Source of the DNA: Neoarius graeffei
Taxonomy: Eukaryota; Chordata; Actinopteri; Siluriformes; Ariidae
Length of the DNA: 64,000 bases
Assembly: GCF_027579695.1 (NCBI RefSeq)
Contig: NC_083583.1
Coordinates: 21,321,099 to 21,385,098 of the forward strand
Reading direction: 5' to 3'
This document shows, one piece after another, positions 1 to 24,100 of the stretch (position 1 is its first letter; every line of letters starts with the position of its first letter). The position numbers and the translations under genes were made by a program. The notes beneath the pieces are model-generated. The model had not been told where the DNA came from and made no database searches. It saw nothing but the letters and a program-made list of their open reading frames with translations.

Positions 1-84
1 TTCCATCCGGTGTTCCTGGGATAGGCTCCGCATTCACCGTGACCCTGAGCAGGGTAAAGCAAATAATGAAGATGAATGAAATAA
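1..84 (+). repeat. 3' tail of an old SINE/LINE-type repeat
   Basis: The window opens inside a degraded repeat tail: a GGGATAGGCTCC block, then a GACCCTGAGCAGGGTAAAGC block and a short ATGAATGAA tail. The same blocks end the full SINE copies elsewhere in this window (for example 6210-6275). The head lies outside the window, so family and length cannot be fixed. Confidence 0.6.
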
Positions 85-916
85 GGAAATATTGCGGAGT
101 TTTTAATAAATTGCAAGTGACATTACAAACAATGTACAGCAGTTTAAGTGCATTATACTATAGTAACAGTTATATTGGTCTTCCTGAAGTGCATTTTTTT
201 CCTGATAATGATATGTTGCATCACTGTTGTCAGTGACAGTATATGCAATAGGTAAATTCTACAAATCCTCCTGCTGCTTCAGGTCTGTTCCATCATGCTG
301 CAGTGAGTTGAATCAGCATGTTGAAGATGTGCTTGGTTTGTCCAGTGCCAAGCTGCGCTGCCACACAGTGGACAATAGGATGTCAGTGCTGAGCAGTACT
401 TTTGTCAGTATTGTCTATAGGTGCCATCCTTATTGGCTGGGTCGGTCTGCTTGATTATATTGAATTACCTCCTGTTTACATTTACTGAGGTCCCAAAGGG
501 TTAGAGTTAGCTATTTGGTTCATAGTGCAGTTTCAGGTCAACAACATCTGTTAGTCCAGGTTGGATGTGAAGAGTGTTATCATAATGGCATAATCTAATT
601 TTACTATCCTTTCAAATCTGTGCTTACATATTACAGGCTTGACAATGCATCAAAATTGATGTGAAATTATAGACTTAGGCACATGGGGGAGAGAATCAGA
701 GCGCATTTACTATATAGGACCAAATTGTAGGATTTTAGCAAGGTAGCTACCCTGTGAGCTCCCAGAATCATTTACAATGATCTTTGGCCTCATCTACAGT
801 ATTATCCAGAAGCTGCTCAGTGTGAAACAGCATTTCTAATCCAAAGTAAATCAGTCAAAATTAAGCTGTGTCTTATGGCTCATTCCATGTCTGAACAGCA
901 TCTGTCTGTCTTGCAG
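85..916. other. Upstream non-coding sequence, probably gnb4 5' intron
   Basis: No convincing exon is visible. Short open frames here have no recognisable domains. The stretch ends in a splice acceptor (cttgcag at 910-916) that precedes the first coding exon of gnb4, so it is most likely the end of an intron separating an off-window 5' non-coding exon from the start-codon exon. Confidence 0.4.
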
Positions 917-962
917 GTTCCAGCTAGTCTCTTCTGTGTCACAGGTGCGTCATACCGGGACG

Positions 963-12633
<11,671 letters not shown>

Positions 12634-14815
12634 GCCAGACAGCTGGACTTTTAAGGAGGACTGCACCATCACTACAGGTCTCATCTGTGAGAACATGCCT
12701 TTTGTATTCACACATTCCTGTGAAGAGGCCCAGACTGACTCGACAGAGGTCAGCAGGAGGTTATTGAGAAACGATGGAGGCATCATTGTGCTTTATGTAC
12801 ATACGTATGTACAGCATATGAATATAAATATGGTATATATGTACAGCAGTATGCACATGTATATGCCATATATATATGCTCACACAATGGTATTGTATAT
12901 ATTTTTGTAGTTTGATTGCAGCCTATTATTGCTGTTTTGTTTGAGACGCATCATTTTACAGTATATTTGAATTTCAACATATTTTTAGCAGATTCCTGTG
13001 TGCCAGTACCCTTTAGCACCTGCATTCATTTTATTTAGGGTTTTTTTTTTTTAGAAAGCACTTTCTAAGAGCCAATTTCCTCAAAAATAAGAATAAAGCA
13101 CAGGTACTTTCTGAATAGTTTAGAGAGAGGGTGGGGCAGGGCAGCGACTGTCTGGCATAAGCAGCAGAAACGGCATAAAGACTGTGCTTCAGTAATAATT
13201 TCTACCCAATTCCTTTAGTGAAGGGGAAAAAAAAATTTAGACCTTATGATACTAGATGGCTTAAGGGCATTAGGGACTTTGTGTGTAACCAGCAGCTATG
13301 TAACAGAACATTTCATAAAATGTTTGCTGCTGTGGTGTGTGTGGGTGGGTATTTTTTTTAATATAAAAGTGCAAGTCCCTTATTTTTCTCCCTGGATTGA
13401 AACAAATTGAGAACCTAGGAGTTGAAATATCTTGTATTGCCTTGATATCAAGCAGTTCTGCACTGATTTGGCCTGAGTTTCCCAAAAGCATCGCAGCACA
13501 AAGATAATCGTTAAATGGTAGAGCGAGCAGCACAATGAACACACACACACTCCTAGTTAAGATGCTCTTAGCGTTAAGAGGCTTTTGGGAAATCCACCCA
13601 GTTCTAGAAGTGTACCAGGATACTGCTGCCCTACAAACTCAAATTCCAGCTCTAATGTACAAACGCATCATGGCATAATAAAAGCTCGGATTTTTGTGGC
13701 CATTATAAGGCAGATAATCTCAGACGCAAATCATCATCATTATTATTATTATTGCAGAACACATTTTTTTCCCCTGCACTATTGGTCATTTCTTATCTGC
13801 CCGAAAACCCATTCAAACTTTCCAAGTGCTACTGAGACTCTGTAGAAAACCCCAGAAGACCCAGATTGTTGCAGTGTAGGATCAATAATCAGTCTGTTAG
13901 TAATTATAAAGCAATCTGCGTTACTATAGGCTGAATGAACTATGTTTATTTGTTGGGTCGAGTTTGTAGCATGGTTGGTTTTAGTTGTGAAACTAAATTT
14001 AGGCTGCTGTTAATGAAGAACACTAGAAATGTATTGTGCCGAAGGCGCTGTGCCTGTTTTTGCCTTCACTCATAAACGATGCAGTATTTAATTCTTTTAT
14101 CAGTTTGTACCAGCAGTAACCAAAGGAACCAAAAAATTAAGTGTTCATTTACACATTTAGCCATGTCCTTTGCATTTCTTAGAAGTACATTTGATAAAGC
14201 CAGACCATTTCAATTTTTTTTTAATTGCAAACCAGGCCTTTTGATAAGCCTTAATGTGTAATCTTAGTTAAATTCATCAGAACATTCCCAGTGTATTTTA
14301 CCCATTTTTGTGCCATTTGGTTTCTCAATCATTAATTTTGTGTTTAAAAATTGTGTGGTCAGCACACTGTGTTAGAATGCAGTCACATGTACAACCCTGG
14401 TGCTTAAATGTGAGTATGGCAGAGTGTATTATTGTTCCAAGTGTTTCAGTGATGACCCAGTGGCATTAACAGCATTGCTGTTCCCATCATAAGGGTTTTT
14501 AAATTTTTTTCCCTCCCCCAGACAAACTGTATTAACACTGTATTAAGACTGAAATGAAAAGTGAAACAGGGAATGGCCACTAAGCAGAAGTAGTTACCAG
14601 CCCCTGCTTTTTTTTTCCTTTTTTTTTTTTAAACCTTTTAAGCCAGTAAACACAAGGCTTTTGTGCCTTGATATTTTATAGTGCCATCATGTGAACTAAT
14701 CATTTAAGAGATTTTCTTTTATAGTATTTTTTTTTTGTATTTGTACAGTGGCTTGGTGATAATGGTGTTACTATAAGTTGATATTGTATTAAATAAGACC
14801 TTTAACCAAATTTGT
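12634..14815 (+). other. gnb4: gnb4 3' untranslated region (inferred extent)
   Basis: Sequence after the gnb4 stop codon at 12631-12633. Poly-A signals are possible near 13092 (AATAAA) and near 14790 (ATTAAA followed by TAAG); the transcript end is not fixed. It contains short AT-rich microsatellite-like stretches (12830-12890). From 12757 onwards it is duplicated at 60459-64000. Confidence 0.6.
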
Positions 14816-15018
14816 TGGCCTTAGTCACATTACTCATGCTAAAATATAGGCAAGGAATTACAATCATAGGTAATATTTAATTATGCTCTTTTTTTTTTTT
14901 TTTTTAAGTTGAGCATTTCATGTTTTTACAAATCAGAATCCAAAATAGTCTTCACAATGGGTTAGAATCATAGAAGGGTTTTAGATTTAACATATTGAAA
15001 GTAGGCACTGATCAAAAG
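12757..15018 (+). repeat. Segmental duplication, copy A (gnb4 3'UTR and beyond)
   Basis: Colinear over its whole length with 60459-64000, with a few percent substitutions, small indels and one large insertion in the other copy. The left break is in the gnb4 3'UTR, where the shared sequence begins GAGGTTATTGAGAAACGATG. The right end of the match is set by the window end, so the duplication is longer than seen. Confidence 0.95.
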
Positions 15019-15451
15019 GCTATCGACAAAATACTGATTTCAGTTAAACACTTTCTAGAACTTTCCCTTCTAGAAAACATGGCTCAGAAAAGGGCTTCGT
15101 TTCAAGCCAGCTGGATGTGAACAAAGTTCTGATTTTATAGTGTTTGGAGAAGTGCCATGGAGTCAACTTTACAGTTCAAGCAGTATAGTCATCATTTGTT
15201 TTTCCTCCCACAGTTCAGTATTTTCAGAGTTTGATAATCATTCAATTTAAACAGCAAATCAAATCACAACTGTTCATAATAAAGACAAACGACGTGTGAT
15301 TGTGTAAGCGTATGTTACAGTTATTCATTGATCTTTTTAAAGTGCAGATATACAGCTGCTACATATCACGTGGATTCCTCCTGGTGGAATAAACAAATTC
15401 CTGTGGCAGGTGGACTGAAACCAAGGTGTTGAGTGAGTGAGAATGGGGAAT
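15019..15451 (-). other. mfn1: mfn1 3' untranslated region / gene tail
   Basis: Lies beyond the mfn1 stop codon on the minus strand and before the gnb4 3' end. No other feature was recognised; the exact transcript end is not visible. Confidence 0.5.
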
Positions 15452-18400
15452 TCAGTTCTGTGGCTGGAGATACTGGCTTGTGAAACTCTCCAGTTGCCTC
15501 TCCAAATCTGTGGCCTTGTGTCTGGAAGAACAAAAAGGAAAAAAAGGTTTAACAAGTACCAGGAGTTCAGACTACTTACAGCCTGGGACACCTTTAGCTG
15601 TCCACAACAAAATGCAAAGGAAGATATGTTTTAAGATTAAAAAAAAAAAGAGACCTTTTACCCACTTAATGCAGATACAACTTGACGGTTATAGGCCTTT
15701 TTGTTTTTGAGTTACTGAGGTTTGGATTAAACCTATTCTAGTCAAAAGACTAATAACCCTTCATTTTTGAGTTTGTATAGTTGTGATTTTCAAGTATGAA
15801 AAAAAAAAAATTGGAGACAAAACTAACTTCAATTTGCAAAGCTTATGGAAGGAGGGTAACATTGTAAAGATTTACCAACTAAGATCTGTGCACAGATCGC
15901 ACTTATTAACGTAATGTTTATTATTTTGGGGCTTTTTTTCACCTTTATTGGATAGGACAGTGTAGAGACAGGAAATGAGCGGGAGAGAGAGCTGGGGAGG
16001 GATCGGGAAATGACCTCGGGTCGGAATCGAACCCGGGTCCCCGGATTTATGGTATGGCGCCTTATCCACCTGAGCCACGACGCCCCCAATGTTTATTATT
16101 AATTGATTTATTGTCCTAAAAAGTTGTGTGCTAACCTAAGTGATTTGGAGCTGCTCTGGACTGTTTCTAGCTGCTGGATCTTTGTCGTCAGCCGGCTGAT
16201 TTCACTTTCCAGGTCCCGTTGGGTTATATCCACCTGCTGGCACAGCCTGGCAAACGTGCTGGCTATCTCCCTGCATGGCACAAACCATCACTCACAACTG
16301 TGTACAACCAAATTAACATCTTTATCACAGAATACAAAAAAAAAAAACCTCAATTCCTCAATTCCCCCCCCTTCTATTACAAGTGGTTATTCTTGAGTGG
16401 CCTGTTCAGTATTTAAGTTGATAAATACGGTTACTTACTGCTGCACTTGCTGGCTGCAATTTGAACTGGTGAAACTGACGATCATCTGGAGTTTCTCGGT
16501 GGCGTAATCTACAAACTGCTTTTTCAGTGCTCTCTCCTTAGCCTTGGTGGTCCAAGTGAGTTTCTCGAATAAATACACCATACCATAAAGACTCATGGAT
16601 ACAGCGATGACTTTCCAGCCTATCATCTTCCATACCTGTTACAAAGACAAATGGGTTGATTATAATACTGTGACCTTAAGCCATGGGTAATGAGCAAGGA
16701 ATAAATATAATGGGGCATGTTGTTATGGGAAAGTAATCCACAACTGGGTGGTGTGGCATGGCATGGAGTTACTGTTCCCACCCTGGATTATTCCTCTTAC
16801 ATCACAATAAGACAAAAATGCAGAGAATTCAACAGTGCTGTGATATAAGCTGACAAAAAACATGAGTTCCGCTAAAAAAAAAAAAGCAAATGTACAATAT
16901 TTTCAAACACATTCTTTGTAAGATCATTGGACTTTACACACTGTTGGATTAATATGTTACCCACCACTCCCCCAATGACGACCACACTCATGGAAGTGCG
17001 TGAGGTGAGGGAAGCCAGATTTCCAACCATAGACATCATGAGCTCCTCCTGGTTCATCACAGCCTGAGGTTGGTTCGGAGTAGCCACAGCAGCTCTAGGG
17101 GGTGGAGCCTGTGCAATGGCACCGCTTCCTGGAGTGATGGCCAAAGGACATGTGAGCTGACACAGACAAATGAGAGAGAAAAAGCTTGTGAGAAGGGGTT
17201 CCTCAGTGGCATGTGACAAGCGTAACAAAAGGGTAATAGTGTTCATACAGGCTAATTTATGAATGACATTTTTATAGGACTGAGCCATAAATATCTGAGA
17301 TTACCTGGAGGTTTTGATCCACCAGCATGAGGGCACGCTTGGCATTGGCTGGGCCAAGGAAACGGTTGACCAGAGCAGTCCAGCCAAGAGAGAATTGAAA
17401 CTCGATGTTCTCCTGGAAATCAGCACAGAGGATTGCGCAGTTCAGGTCATAGCTGAGGTCAAACTTTCTGGAAGGAATGAGCATGTGGATTTGGCTCTGA
17501 ACATCAGGGGGCAGTAAAGGCTGCAAACATTCTGTTAGCACAGGGGGCAAGAGAAGATCATTAGAGGACAATGTCCTTCAGTGCTGGTGTGCAGCATGTG
17601 CTGTCTCTCATGTGATGAAATTGCATAAGAATAGAACATGTAAAATTATCTATTATGCAGATAAGTTGTCACCATGATCATTCATATACGGACCCTTGGT
17701 TAATCAATAACAGCTGCTGTACCAAATCTCTTAATATGAGGAAGCCGGCCAATAAACAATTACATTTTATACCACAGCACTGTTGAATTCACAAGGTGTT
17801 ATTTAATCTCCTATAAAAGCAGGAAAATGTCTTCATCGTTGTTTTTATAGTAACAATTTTCATTTAGCTTGTATGTTTGACACGCCACATAAATTGATTA
17901 AACAATGTGTATATCTGTTAATACGGTTACATTTTCTGTAAGGAGACATTTACATAACGAGCTTTGTAACAGACAGAGGTAAAGCCGTGGTTTTTTTGTC
18001 AAAGTAATGTCAAGATAAAGAAAATAAGGGTAGTGAGGGAATGATTGTTTATAGCTGTTACAATGCAAGCAACAGTACACAAAAGTTGTTTCATGGACAT
18101 TCCACAACATTAAACATAAAAGAATAAAATATGTCAGAAACTGCTGTGGTATAATAGGAATAAAACACTTTATGATGGAAAATAATCAACTTCAATGTGA
18201 TAGCAGTAACACTGCTTCATGTTGTACTGCATCACACCATCTGTCACTGACTGTCGGTGTATACACACGTTGAGGACAGAATACTGACTATTTTATTATA
18301 AAACCACACCGTGGTGTGTTTTATTCCTGACACAATACACTTTTGTATGTTTGTAACATAATAAAATAAGTCTCATTTTAGTTGACTTTCGTTACAATAG

Positions 18401-21168
18401 GCACACACCGATCATTTCTTTCTGAGAGGACTGCACAGAAGCGTTGACTGCATCAGAGCAGCGGAAAGCCAGGTTCTTTCCCATTCCCTTTTCCACATGA
18501 TTAAGCAGATCCTGAGAAACAGATTTGCACATTTTGTAAAATTTATACAAGACAAATTTTCCTTGAAAAAAAAAAAATTTACACAAACTTTCTCCTTAGT
18601 ATAAATGTAGTCAAAATTATCCATCCATCCATTATCTGTAACCGCTTATCCTGTGTTGGGTTGCGGGCAAGCTGGAGCCTACCCCAGCTGACTATGGGCG
18701 AGAGGCAGGGTACACCCTGGACAAGTCATCAGATCATCACAGGGCTGACATACTGTATAGAGACAAACAACCATTCACACTCACATTCACACCTACGGTC
18801 AATTTAGAGCCACCAATTAGCCTAACCTGCATGTCTTTGGACTGTGGGGGAAACCGGAGCACCCGGAGGAAACCCACATAGACACGGGGAGAACATGCAA
18901 ACTCCATACTGAAAGGCCTCCGTCAGCCACTGGGCTCAAACCCAGAACCTTCTTGCTGTGAGGTGACAGTGCTAACCACTACACCACCGTGCTGCCGTAG
19001 TCAAAATTAATATATATAATTCTATTCACAGTCACTGGATATGAGCAATCGCGCGCTCTGATTAGCCTCTCTACTGCTAGGCTATCAGCTCATATACCGC
19101 GAGTAGAGAAAAACAAAATGGCGGCACATGCTGCTGAATCAACCGAGGACGAAATAAAAACTCTACTTGAAAACAAAGCCCCCCAAAAAGTATTTAAAAG
19201 AATCAGAAATAGCTAAAAGAATATAGCCCCCCCCCCAAATATCTCTTGTTCCACATTCCAGCTCAGTCAGTGGCAGTAATGCACCTTTAAGTTGGTTTGC
19301 CAACCACCAAAAAAAAAAAAACTAAAGAAGGAACCTCCCAAACAAAACAATAAAAAAAAAAGGCAGCAACAAAATATGGAATAAAAGTATTTGATGGCAA
19401 GAACGTCTCTTTTTTTTTTCCCCAAGAATTATTATAGCAGCATTTTTCACAAATTGCTACTGCCATTTCGCCGGTTTGTTTACATTCTAAGCGGAAATGA
19501 TTTGGTCCAATGTTTTGTATAAAATATTTTGTATCGAATTTGCAAAAAATAAAAATGCTGTTTCTCAAAATCCAGTGAATGTGAATAGAATAAAACAATT
19601 ATTCTACTCAATCCCGCCGTACATGGTTTATAGCTGACGAGGCATGTCAGCTCATGTATGACTTGATTTCGTGAAATAACTTAAATGGAAATAAATTTAT
19701 GTCTGAAATTTGCTAGTTTAGTTGTATACTAAACCCACAGGGGTAAAGCAGCCAACAAATGAAGGAAGGTTATAGCCTTCATGTCTAAATCATTACAGAT
19801 TCGGGAGTTTTCTCATCTCATTATCTGTAGCCGCTTTATCCTGTTCTACAGGGTCGCAGGCAAGCTGGAGCCTATCCCAGCTGACTACGGGCGAAAGGTG
19901 GGGTACACCCTGGACAAGTCGCCAGGTCATCACAGGGCTGACACAGACACAGACAACCATTCACACTCACATTCACACCTACGCTCAATTTAGAGTCACC
20001 AGTTAACCTAACCTGCATGTCTTTGGACTGTGGGGGAAACCGGAGCACCCGGAGGAAACCCACGCGGACACGGGGAGAACATGCAAACTCCACACAGAAA
20101 GGCCCTCGCCGGCCACGGGGCTCGAACCCAGGCCTTCTTGCTGTGAGGCGACAGCGCTAACCACTACACCACCGTGCCGCCTTCGCGTTTTTTTTTTTAA
20201 ATACATAAAATGTTTCCTAAAATAGCACAATAAGTCAGCTTTAAAATGTTAAATATCAAAATCAATCTATTGTACCACTGGAATCATTGTTTCAAGGTGG
20301 TGCTACCTACTGTATTTAGCTCTATGATGTCCTTTTGTGTTTTTTTATATAAAAGTGTACGTGTAATAGTGTTCAGAAACTATGTTAGCAAGTCTGTCTG
20401 AATTACTCATTAAAAACTGGAACCTCTACGTAACATTAGGCTTATAGCTCCAGTGCCAGCTACCAAAAAGCAACCACTGGACACCAAACTAGTCTTGGCT
20501 AAATAGCTATATAAGAAGTAACGGAACTTTGGTATTTTAAGTACTTTAAATTTAAGGCTTACTGAAATTTATTGAGGGCGGCACGGTGGTGTAGTGGTTA
20601 GCGCTGTCGCCTCACAGCAAGAAGGTCCGGGTTCGAGCCCCGTGGCCGGCGAGGGCCTTTCTGTGCGGAGTTTGCATGTTCTCCCCGTGTCCGCATGGGT
20701 TTCCTCCGGGTGCTCCGGTTTCCCCCACAGTCCAAAGACATGCAGGTTAGGTTAACTGGTGGCTCTAAATTGACCGTAGGTGTGAATGTGAGTGTGAATG
20801 GTTGTCTGTGTCTATGTGTCAGCCCTGTGATGACCTGGCGACTTGTCCAGGGTGTACCCCGCCTTTCGCCCGTAGTCAGCTGGGATAGGCTCCAGCTCGC
20901 CTGCGACCCTGTAGAACAGGATAAAGCGGCTAGAGATAATGAGATGAGAATGATGAAATTTATTGAGACCTTGCGCTTATAAGGAGAACATAAGCTAATT
21001 TAGATGCAGCAATACGCACAAGCTCTCCTTATACGTGTCCAAGAGAAGATCAACTCACTGATTTGTAGATCTTTAACACGTGAGAAGATGGGTGGAAGTC
21101 TGAACGAAACTCATCTATGAGCACTGAGAGTCGACAGATCTCCTCTGCCATGGCATTTGATACCTGGT

Positions 21169-21199
<31 letters not shown>

Positions 21200-24100
21200 T
21201 TCAATAACCGTCTATAGTCTGTTCTAGATCACTTTCAATATTAGTGCTGCATTTTGCCATTTCTACCTGGTTGGCCACCTGCTCTGAGACCATCTTAATT
21301 TTCTTTTTGATATCCTCAGTGAGAAGCTTGAGCTGATTTCGAACAAACTCCAAGCGGTCCATCAGATACTCTCTCTCCTCCAGAGAGGCCACCCTAATAA
21401 CGGTTACAAAGCCCATCACAGGTACATCTTGCTGCTTATGAATCATGCATATACACAACTGAATACAAACCAGCTCTTTATAACAGAGACATAATGCATG
21501 ATTGCGATATTAAATTATGCTCCGAATTTCACAGTGGCCTGTCGAAATAAGTTAGAACCAGCTATGCCAGAGTGAAACTCAGAAGACAGAACTAAAGAAA
21601 GTGAACCCACCTCTTCTCAGCAGCAGCAATGTGGATCTGATCCATGATGTCTTTAACACTTTCAGTGATCTGCTTTGCCCTGATTGTGTGCTGCTCAAAC
21701 TTTGTTTTCACTGCTGACTGCGAGATACACTCCTGCGAGGCCACATGCATGTGTTACTGGGATGAGCGGCACTTTAAGGGGCGAGATACTGACCTGCTGC
21801 TCCGGCTCGTCCCAAACAAAGGAAGAGGATGAGGAGAAAGTTCAGCAGCAGGTCTGCACCATCGCAGTGTCATGCTTCACCTCACAGTAACTTACAGTAA
21901 ATAAAATGCAAAAGCATACATTCAAATCAGGTCAAAGATAAAAGTAAAAAAGACTTAAAGATCACATATCACAATCTGGAACAGAAATTAAATGATATCA
22001 AAAACAAAATAATGAACAGATGCTCAACACTGTATTTTCTGAACAATAAGTTGGTCATATTGTGTGTGAGGGGCTCCCTGCTCAATTCTATCTGCTTGAA
22101 CATATTATGTAGCAATATTTCATGCAATTCACTTTATAATATTGATATGGTGATAAACTAAGTCGCCATACACTTTTCTGATAGATGCCAGGATCATCAG
22201 TATTTTTATAACTCTGATGCAGCACATTAGCTGCTAAAATTTATAGGAAATCTTTTAAAAATTTTTTAACTTTATTTATATAGACATTAAAGTATCACAA
22301 AACTTAGTTTTTCACATTTTTAAAAAATCTAATTTGCTGGTAGTTTGTTAGCAAACCTATATATCGCATCATATAGTCCATCACAGAAACATATTTGAGT
22401 ATCGTATGATATTTTTGGGCGACACGGTGGTGTAGTGGTTAGCGCTGTCGCCTCACAGCAAGAAGGTCCGGGTTCGAGCCCCGTGGCCGGCAAGGGCCTT
22501 TCTGTGCGGAGTTTGCATGTTCTCCCCGTGTCCGCGTGGGTTTCCTCCGGGTGCTCCGGTTTCCCCCACAGTCCAAAGACATGCAGGTTAGGTTAACTGG
22601 TGACTCTAAATTGACCGTAGGTGTGAATGGTTGTCTGTGTCTATGTGTCAGCCCTGTGATGACCTGGCGACTTGTCCAGGGTGTACCCCGCCTTTCACCC
22701 GTAGTCAGCTGGGATAGGCTCCAGCTTGCCTGCGACCCTGTAGAACAGGATAAAGCGGCTAGAGATAATGAGATGAGATGATATTTTTGTCATATCACCT
22801 TACTTCTCATCTCATCATCTCTAGCCGCTTTATCCTGTTCTACAGGGTCGCAAGCAAGCTGGAGCCTATCCCAGCTGACTACAGGCGAAGGGCGGGGTAC
22901 ACCCTGGACAAGTCGCCAGGTCATCACAGGGCTATCACCTTACTTACAATATTTAATTTATTTTAATTTATCTAGAAGTTTTCTCTGGCGGCACAGTGGT
23001 GTAGTGGTTAGCGCTGTCACCTCACAGCAAGAAGGTCCTGGGTTCCAGCCCCGTGGCCGGCAAGGGCCTTTCTGTGCGGAGTTTGCATGTTCTCCCCGTG
23101 TCCGCGTGGGTTTCCCCCACAGTCCAAAGACATGCAGGTTAGGTTAACTGGTGACTCTAAATTGACCGTAGGTGTGAATGTGAGTGTGAATGGTTGTCTG
23201 TGTCTATGTGTCAGCCCTGTGATGACCTGGCGACTTGTCCAGGGTGTACCCCGCCTTTCGCCCGTAGTCAGCTGGGATAGGCTCCAGCTTGCCTGCGACC
23301 CTGTAGAACAGGATAAAGCGGCTACAGATAATGAGATGAGAAGTTTTCTCTATTTCTTTTCTCTGTTTATCTGTAATAATGCTGCTGGAATCTTAATTTC
23401 CCTGAGGGAACCCGCCCAAAGGGATCAATAAAGTTTTATCTAATCTAATCGAACACTAACAAATGGGCAGATCACAATTAGGCTTATGTCAAAATATTAT
23501 ATTTCTGTATTCAGCAGTTTGAGAATTTTAAAATCACGCACACAAAAAAAACCCCCAAAAACCTCATAGTACAGAAAATACAGTACTCAAAATCATACAA
23601 AACATCAACAATCCACAAAACACTGATATATCAAATAGGAAAACACAAATATAATGGTGAACTGAGGAGAAGGGTGTCCTCGCCTTAGCAAATCTAGACT
23701 TCAGCAATGAACACACAGATTGATGAAAAAGAGCACATGGGCCTAGGAAAAGGAAATGGCTAGGCAGGGGGAAAAAACTGGCAGAATAATTAAGCTACAC
23801 TTCAGGAAAGATGTACACGGTGGCAGAAAAAAAACAACTCTGCATGTGCGTGGTGTACGTATCTCAATCCAAATATGATTAAGTTTTAAGACTCATGACA
23901 CTGGGGAACACAATTTTTGTTGAGTTAGGTCTGACAGCTGTTTTTAACTAATTTTTGGGTGCGGAATCCAAAACTGATCTCAGTTTTTCTCTATCACGTC
24001 AAGTTTTTGAACTATAGGATCCCCGTTTTTTTTTTTAAATATGAAAAATACTGTACTTAACAGATATGTGCTTGTTTTATAAAAATTCACAAATATTGAC

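Noticed and set aside
15926-16087. tRNA-like segment with a good B box on the minus strand
   Set aside because: Flanked by a 13-bp TSD and followed by a SINE body; a SINE, not a tRNA gene.
21167-21200. Short direct repeats resembling a CRISPR-like array
   Set aside because: A plain CAGA microsatellite in an intron of a vertebrate gene.
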